Shown here in pieces: positions 58,231 through 64,000 of a stretch of DNA of 64,000 bases. The translations under genes and the position numbers were made by a program. Position 1 is the stretch's first letter. Each line of letters starts with the position of its first letter. The notes beneath the pieces were generated by a model. It was not told the DNA's origin and did no database searches. It saw only the letters and a list, made by a program, of their open reading frames with translations. Source of the DNA: Paramacrobiotus metropolitanus (lineage: Eukaryota; Tardigrada; Eutardigrada; Parachela; Macrobiotidae); NCBI RefSeq assembly GCF_019649055.1, contig NW_026570228.1, forward strand, positions 682,001 through 746,000, read 5' to 3'.

Positions 58231-58391
58231 ATGGACAACAGGAGCGGTTTCGTTAGAATGAGCAGAATTCCCAACCAGTGCTCGACACCCCCTGGTCTCT
58301 CCACAGTCGACCTGTTCAACGTCACCGAATTCGCAGTGTGTACCGCGGCGTATTCAGGAGCCTGGCGGATATTTCCGGTTTACCCCATTTG
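58231..58391 (+). CDS. possible upstream first exon of CPEB-derived locus 2
   Basis: An open frame from ATG at 58231 (MDNRSGFVRMSRIPNQ) runs 161 bp to a GTAACT donor at 58391, leaving phase 2. An AG at 59703-59704 (TTTGTCCAG) before the main first exon would restore exactly the frame of the ATG at 59718. Phase agreement is the only evidence. The alternative is that translation simply starts at 59718. Confidence 0.4.
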
Positions 58392-58910
58392 GTAACTATC
58401 CATATTCACGATATTATTGCTGTTTTATCGAGCCTAACATGGCATCACTCGCTAATGACGTCAGATTGCTCAAAACTGGACCGTAAACTTTGGCCGCCGC
58501 ACTGTTATTGACAACACAAGAAAAACACCATGTTGGTGATTAACACACGTCTGTGATATTTATTTGAACATTTTTCTTTTTACTGATTTGTGGATATGAA
58601 TCATATGATTGTAAATTTTTAATACAGATTTCAATTTGTACTTAACGGTTTGATTGTTGTGTATATTTTCGGCTCCTGTACTCGTAGTCTCGTACACAAT
58701 TAAGTAAATATGGTTTCATCTTGCTGCTGCTTCATTAATTGCGAGATTTCAACGTTCCTTCAGGATCTGTTGTCGTTGAACAGAAAATGTTGACGCTATA
58801 AGTAAATTCAGTACTGCAGTAATTGAAACAAAACAAAGTTATAGTTCTATACAAAATTCCGTACAACATACTAATTACGATTAATAAATGCGCTAGTACA
58901 TCGTACGTAC

Positions 58911-59189
58911 CAGACCTGGGCAGTTATAGAAAATTGGCCCACAGTTAGAGTTAAGAGTTACGGGGAGCTTTCGAGTTACGCTAAGAGTTAAGTTATTTAT
59001 GCAGGAAAACCGAGTTTCGAGTTACACCGCGAGTTAAGCTGCCATAGACAATATATAGTATTTTTATGAGAGCTGAGTTAGAGTTAAGTTTTCTTCTGGG
59101 CGAGTTACGCTAAAGAGTTAAGTTATAACTCAATAACTCGAAAATAACTCGCGTTAAGTTAAATAGTTAAAATTAACTGCCCAGGTCTG
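58911..59189. mobile_element. 279-bp hAT-type MITE
   Basis: The ends are CAGACCTGGGCAGTTA and its exact complement, flanked by the 8-bp duplication GTACGTAC at 58903-58910 and 59190-59197 (itself a palindrome). The interior repeats GAGTTAAG and GAGTTACG motifs. If the upstream exon at 58231 is real, the element sits in the first intron of CPEB-derived locus 2. Confidence 0.92.
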
Positions 59190-59717
59190 GTACGTACTAA
59201 ACTACTGGTATAAAATTAATGGTATCGGCTGAACTCCGCATCTCTTCAGTGTGCTGCGCGTTGACCGCAGTTCAAAAAGTGTTCAAAGGTACGCAACGTA
59301 CGGTACATGGCACATGCTAATTTGAAAAGCAAATAGTGAACCGGTCAGTTAAACGCTTGTACGTACGGTTCCACGTTGTGCCTGACCACCGGTAGTACGT
59401 CTCAATTGGTTTTTATCCGCCCCAGTATCACGTGCGCAGGCGCTCGTTGATTTCGCGGAAAATCCGTTATCTCTGATGCAGATCGCCACCGTTCTCCATT
59501 CCGTCATAGCGTGATCTCACGATCAGTATCCATTTATTTTGGTTAACGACAAATTCCTGTTTGTCTAGTCGCTGACCTGAAAATTTTCTATTGTTTTGAA
59601 ATGTTGATACACAATCATCATAACGATTAGGTTTCCACTGAAACCAGTAAACGGTTTCAGTTTGTGATTTTTATTTTAATTCGTGTTTGAACGTCTTTGT
59701 CCAGCAGAGTATACATC

Positions 59718-62222
59718 ATGGCGCAGATGGCCAACTCCTTTTTCACTGGTCTGGATTCCATTCGGGATATGTCTTTCGACTCCCCTTCCTCCATCGCTTC
59801 CCGGTCCCTTCTGGTCAGTTCTCCGCCCCATCATTCTCGACTGGAATTCGGAACCTGGGCCAATCCGTCTCCTAGTCCGACGCTGGAACGTGGCGTGCCC
59901 GTGATGCTGCCTCCTCCGCTGACTCCGCTGGGGCGATTCAACCGTGGAATTCCCAGCAGCTCCCGTGCAGCTCGACTGGCCATCTTGCGGGATCCCGGGA
60001 ACAGTCATGTGGTCTGGAGCGTGGCGCAGCCACCGCGGAACTGTGGCACAAGCTCGCCGTTCTGCAAGGTAAAGATTGCTGATAAACTGTGCTGATATCT
60101 CAAAATCTCTGTAGTCTAATGCAGATCGGAGTAGCAGTAGTACGGTGACGTAACCAGCCGCGTGATATATTTTAGCGTTCGCTTTATACTTTCTGTCTTT
60201 CTCCTAATAAACTGTGCTCGAGCCGTATCAATTCTGTTCACCGTCATAGTTTTATTAGCGTCGTGTACGGAAATTTCTCTGCTTCAATTACAGTCTGTAC
60301 TTCAGATACCATTTCCTTTTGCTTTTGCTCGATTGCGATGAACTGATGTTTACGTTCTTGTGTAACACAGTGCACATTTGTTTCAGGTATTTTTGGGTGG
60401 TGTGCCGTGGGATATCACGGAAACGGACCTGCAGAAAACGTTCGGGGTTTTTGGCCCACTGCGCGTGGAATGGCCGGGTGTGCACGACCACTCTTCAACG
60501 CAGCGTCCAAAAGGTGAGAAAAAATCACAAATGTGCGGAGTAATATGAAAAGTTATTTATCAATCGTAGAGGAATGCATGGTTAATATTAATGTGTTCCG
60601 TTATTAAAATATAAAGCACATATTATTTTTAAAAATATTTTAAAACTGAATGAATTTGCGTAAAGCATGTAGTCGTACATGCATTCGGTTGTTTTGATTT
60701 TATACAGAAACGTTTAATAATTTTCTTCTTTATCGTAAACGTCCAACGCAATTAGAACAGCCGGTAGAAGGTTCGTTTCTGTTGCAGATAATTTAATAAT
60801 ATTTTCGGATTAAATCTGGCCCGCGATTCGGTCTTGATTGTATAATTTTACGAAACCGTTTGAATTATTTTTGAAAACTTCGCGTCGTCGCGACATGACA
60901 TTGTATTCCATCAGTTGCCGCAGTGAATTTAGCATTCTTTGATTTTTTTTAAAGGACACCTGTACCTGCTGTTTGAAGACGAGCGCTCGGTGATGAAGCT
61001 GTTGGCCCGGCGCTCCAACGACGGGCATCACAACCAGCATGGCAGTGGCCGAACCTGGAGCGGCGTCGCTGGAGGTAACGGCAATGCGGGATGCGGTGGT
61101 GGCGGCGCGGTACATGTCATAGCCGGACCGGGGCGTGGTGCGGGCAATATGTGGCACGGTCGCGGCGGTGGGAATGGAGAGAATCATTGCGGTGGAGGTG
61201 GCGGAGCCGGGCAGCCACAAGGGCGACGTGAGCTTCCGGAACCTCGTCAGATTAGATTTCAACTGGGTAAGCACATTCTCTACATGTCGTGCAACAACAA
61301 ATTCATTTTTAAATAAAAATTTTGTTTATGGGAAGTGAATACTTGCCAAAAATTTGCAATGTAATTATTAGAACTTCCAGTAATTTTATTGTTCCCGCAT
61401 TAAGCTTAAATTAAGCAAATTAATGAATTATACAGCCTTTCCCGACACAATCGAGAATGAAGGTGCCGATATGTGCAAGCAATCTAGCTAACCAACCAAA
61501 TATTCGCCAACCCTAGCTAACTGAGGCACTTCGCTCCTTAATCAGACATTCATAAATTAAAAGCAGCTGAACGGAAATTTTGAAATTTTTTAATCGTTAA
61601 TTTCAATGTTTTTTATTCGCTTTGCAGACCGCAGGGATGCATACCGAGAGCCGGGTCCCTTTCATGCCATTCGCGGCATCAACTGGCAGTCTGTTCCGCC
61701 ACCCGATGCGAATTCCGTGCTGACCCTCCTGCATGGACACGAATACTTCGGTGCCTTCATTAATTTCGCTGTTAACCCTCGGTTCTACCCTGGAGTGGGA
61801 GAACACGGACGGGATCACATTGTTTTCCGTTTGCTGCCCGGGACCAGTGTCCAAGCGGCTGCCCAGGAGCGGTAAGTGTGAATTGCGGTGTAAGATCGAT
61901 TATTTCTACCAGTCTACCTGGAAAACTGCGTAGACTGGTAATGTGTTTATCACAGTGTGGTGTATCATACGTTGACGCTTGAATCTCCTGTACTTACTGC
62001 CGTCAGCCGGCTGGAGTTTGATGTTGTGACTAAACATGGTGCTTACGTACCGCGCCAGATTGAGCTATATGAATAAGCGCACCTTGTACTTTAGTACCTG
62101 ATTACCCTGTTGGTAAATTGTCTGATTGCTTTTGCTTTTTCAGGGAATATTATCGGGTGTATCCCGTCACCACCTGGGGTGTCCGCGTGGGATGTGAGCA
62201 CGTCGGGACTGTGTTTTTGTAA
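59718..62222 (+). CDS. CPEB-derived RNA-binding protein, locus 2 (single RRM, new C-terminal module)
   Basis: Exons 59718-60068, 60387-60513, 60955-61266, 61628-61871 and 62144-62222 join in phases 0, 1, 1 and 2 to give about 370 residues. Residues 1-117 are Ser/Pro-rich ([18 protein letters not shown]), like CPEB N-termini. Exons 2-3 encode CPEB RRM1: [26 protein letters not shown], then [20 protein letters not shown] proteins bind uridine-rich 3-prime UTR elements and control poly(A) tails and translation. RRM2 and the ZZ zinc domain are absent. Instead a Gly/His-rich linker leads to [10 protein letters not shown] and an unrecognised module ([21 protein letters not shown]-like, [10 protein letters not shown]) of about 130 residues. 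RNA binding by a lone RRM1 would be altered, and the module is shared only with locus 1 here. Confidence 0.85.
61037..61240 (+). other. Gly/His-rich low-complexity linker in CPEB-derived locus 2
   Basis: GGC/GGT/GGA codons dominate ([26 protein letters not shown]). Locus 1 has a shorter counterpart (GGAGAGHDVSGRGGHGEGGG). Such segments are flexible and in CPEB relatives can drive assembly; that role is inferred. Confidence 0.7.
62007..62076 (+). other. possible alternative terminal exon of CPEB-derived locus 2
   Basis: After CCGTCAG an open frame in the correct phase 2 reads [20 protein letters not shown], then YE and TAA. A related block exists in the last intron of locus 1 (27212-27300). 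Use of this exon would swap the last 26 or so residues. Confidence 0.4.
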
Positions 62223-64000
62223 TGGGATCGCACGTCGGGATTATCAAGGCCTCTGCGTTACAGCCAAAGTTGTAGCGGGACATTTCGTCGATTGTTATTA
62301 GCCGCTGTTTCTAACTTTTAGTAGTGTTTGTTTTATAGTCGTATTTGTACCGGCATATGTACGTGTTTAGTCGCCATATTTGCGTGGGTCACAGCACTCC
62401 TTAAATCAGCACTATCCTGTGTACCTGTTAATCGTTTATTAACTGCATGTTTGATGATACTGTGTGTTGATGAAATTCCTGAATTTTAATGTTGGTTTTT
62501 TGTAATACGCGACGCTTAATTTGCGGTAATTAACGTGATCATTGTGTGTTTTGATTTGATTAAATTGTGGGCCTTACTACGGTGTAATGTGTCTGTGAAT
62601 TCGTCCTTTCTTCGTAACTAACAGAGAACAGTCGTGTTGGCTACGAGGGCCGCCTAAGACTAGTCCTGGAGCTCGTTTTGAGTAGAGCGTTTTTCGGTGT
62701 ACTTTTCATAGACTGCAACAATTTCTTCCTAGTTCCTGGCACTTCTTATTTGTTAATAAGGATAAGAAATTCGGTAACGGAAAACAGAATCATTACAGTA
62801 ATTCATAGTTACTTACGGCTGCGCCAGCTGCGGCAGTGGCTACTGCCGTAATAGCGACATTGAGTACATTTCCAGGATATGCATGAAAAAATCAGATATA
62901 TCAAATCATTTAGTGGTAAAACAACTGCTGATAGAGATTACCATTTCTTAATAAACGTATCAGCTTTGTGCTATGTAGCAACATTGCAGTTACTTTGGCG
63001 GTAGACGAACGCTAATGGTAAGATACATACCATGTACTTGATTAGTCGTACAAATTTCCAAATCACGAACGCCTCTGACAGTAAGGTGATATTACCGTTT
63101 GTCCGAATGGAAAAAGGAGCAGCTTACCATACGCACAGTACAATGTAAAACGCGGTACATCAAATGCGAAATAAAAGTGCACATTCATCTGAAAAAATTT
63201 AGCTGGTTCAATCGGTATTCGGTACCAAACTTTTGTCGCGCGACAGTCGCGGCAACGATTGAAGTATAATGCGCGATCGGGGCATTGGGGTTAAGTTCCA
63301 ACAAGGTGGTTGGGATTTTTTCCTCAGCGATTGGTAGCAGATAATCGTTATCCCCTAACGTAATAACACGAAGGGACTTTAAACCAGCATTAAAAACACA
63401 ATTTGAACATATGTCTCAAGCTAATTAAAAACAATAGGTGCGCAAAAATCGTTAATTTTGAACTTTCTGAGCTATCGATCGTACGCCGTGAGGATTAACT
63501 AATTTGTGTATGGTTAACTAAACCGGAGAGAAATCAGAAAGGTACAACTGACAACGCTTATTCAAAAATGTCTAATACAGATTCCATAAGTTGAATCATA
63601 GATGACCACAGTCTTTCCAAGCATGTGTTGCGTTCCAAGCCAATGGGTAGGAAAGATTTCGAATGCACGGATAGGTGGGCTGTCGAGTTTCGACAGGTAC
63701 ATATTCGGAACACGTTTCTGTCGGTGCGGACGCAAAATATGCGCCATGCGGTTCCGGTTGCTGAAAGCTGGCAAATATGCTGTTGTTGATCAGCGCTCCG
63801 GGTGGCCAGCTGAAAAGCAAATATCGTCTATAAAATATCGTCTATAATACTATATCGTCTATTATCTGCTTCCGGACAACAAAAAATTCCAGGACACCGA
63901 ACATGGTGTCGTGATTCTAATTCTACCGCCAATGTATGTTATATTGTGGAATGGCAGCTTAATACGCACTCTTCCGCGTTTCCACGGTTCTACCTAAGGT
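62223..64000. other. 3-prime flank of CPEB-derived locus 2; no further gene supported
   Basis: 62700-63080 is the partner of the repeat at 42930-43290. Frames of 70-81 codons near 63560-63847 overlap on both strands and are not recognised. ATATCGTCTATAA units repeat near 63825-63862. Confidence 0.5.

Noticed and set aside
59676-60008. 110-codon minus-strand frame opposite the first exon of the CPEB-derived gene.
   Set aside because: Shadow of a GC-rich coding exon; the sense strand has the CPEB-like N-terminus and a splice donor.

Overview
The window is nuclear DNA of a eukaryote, most likely a small invertebrate animal. Genes have short introns with GT...AG borders (64 to about 1,000 bp), there are no operons or rRNA, and the recognisable families are animal ones (CPEB RNA-binding protein, F-box, BTB/BACK, tectonin repeats). 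I cannot fix the phylum from sequence alone; a tardigrade or arthropod would fit. Coding density is low and much of the rest is DNA-transposon debris.

Layout. 1-16 kb holds no gene I can support: a 3.45-kb long-inverted-repeat element (1169-4623), a 29-bp minisatellite (6668-7345), nested fold-back elements (9.7-11.9 kb), a degenerate hAT-like MITE (12.6 kb) and a foldback-like element with a perfect 9-bp target duplication (13332-14090). 17.1-20.6 kb carries copy A of a four-exon gene with a Tudor-like N-terminal region and an F-box. At 21.4-22.9 kb a foldback-like arm and a captured scrap of that F-box gene abut the remains of a CPEB-derived gene (locus 1), whose last exon appears about 9.4 kb downstream at 32296-32371, across an intron full of repeats. 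33-37 kb has BTB/BACK fragments on both sides of a hAT transposon (34427-35962) with 22-bp inverted repeats and an 8-bp target duplication. 40.06-42.36 kb is copy B of the F-box gene, with an internal deletion. 45.2-48.1 kb is a decayed non-LTR retrotransposon on the minus strand. 51.2-54.0 kb is copy C of the F-box gene, with one in-frame TAG. 55.0-56.2 kb is a secreted tectonin-repeat gene (minus), broken by a 4-bp duplication. 58.2-62.2 kb is the intact CPEB-derived gene (locus 2).

Themes. (1) A CPEB-derived family in which a Gly/His-rich linker plus an unrecognised C-terminal module replaces the usual CPEB ZZ zinc-binding end. The intact locus keeps only RRM1 and the broken locus only RRM2. 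(2) A Tudor-like plus F-box family in three same-strand copies with identical intron phases; two of the three are broken. (3) A foldback-like transposon family whose arms are arrays of about 16-bp subrepeats, each element with its own consensus, one of them lying against a captured gene fragment. (4) Several near-perfect palindromes with loops of 0 or 1 base.
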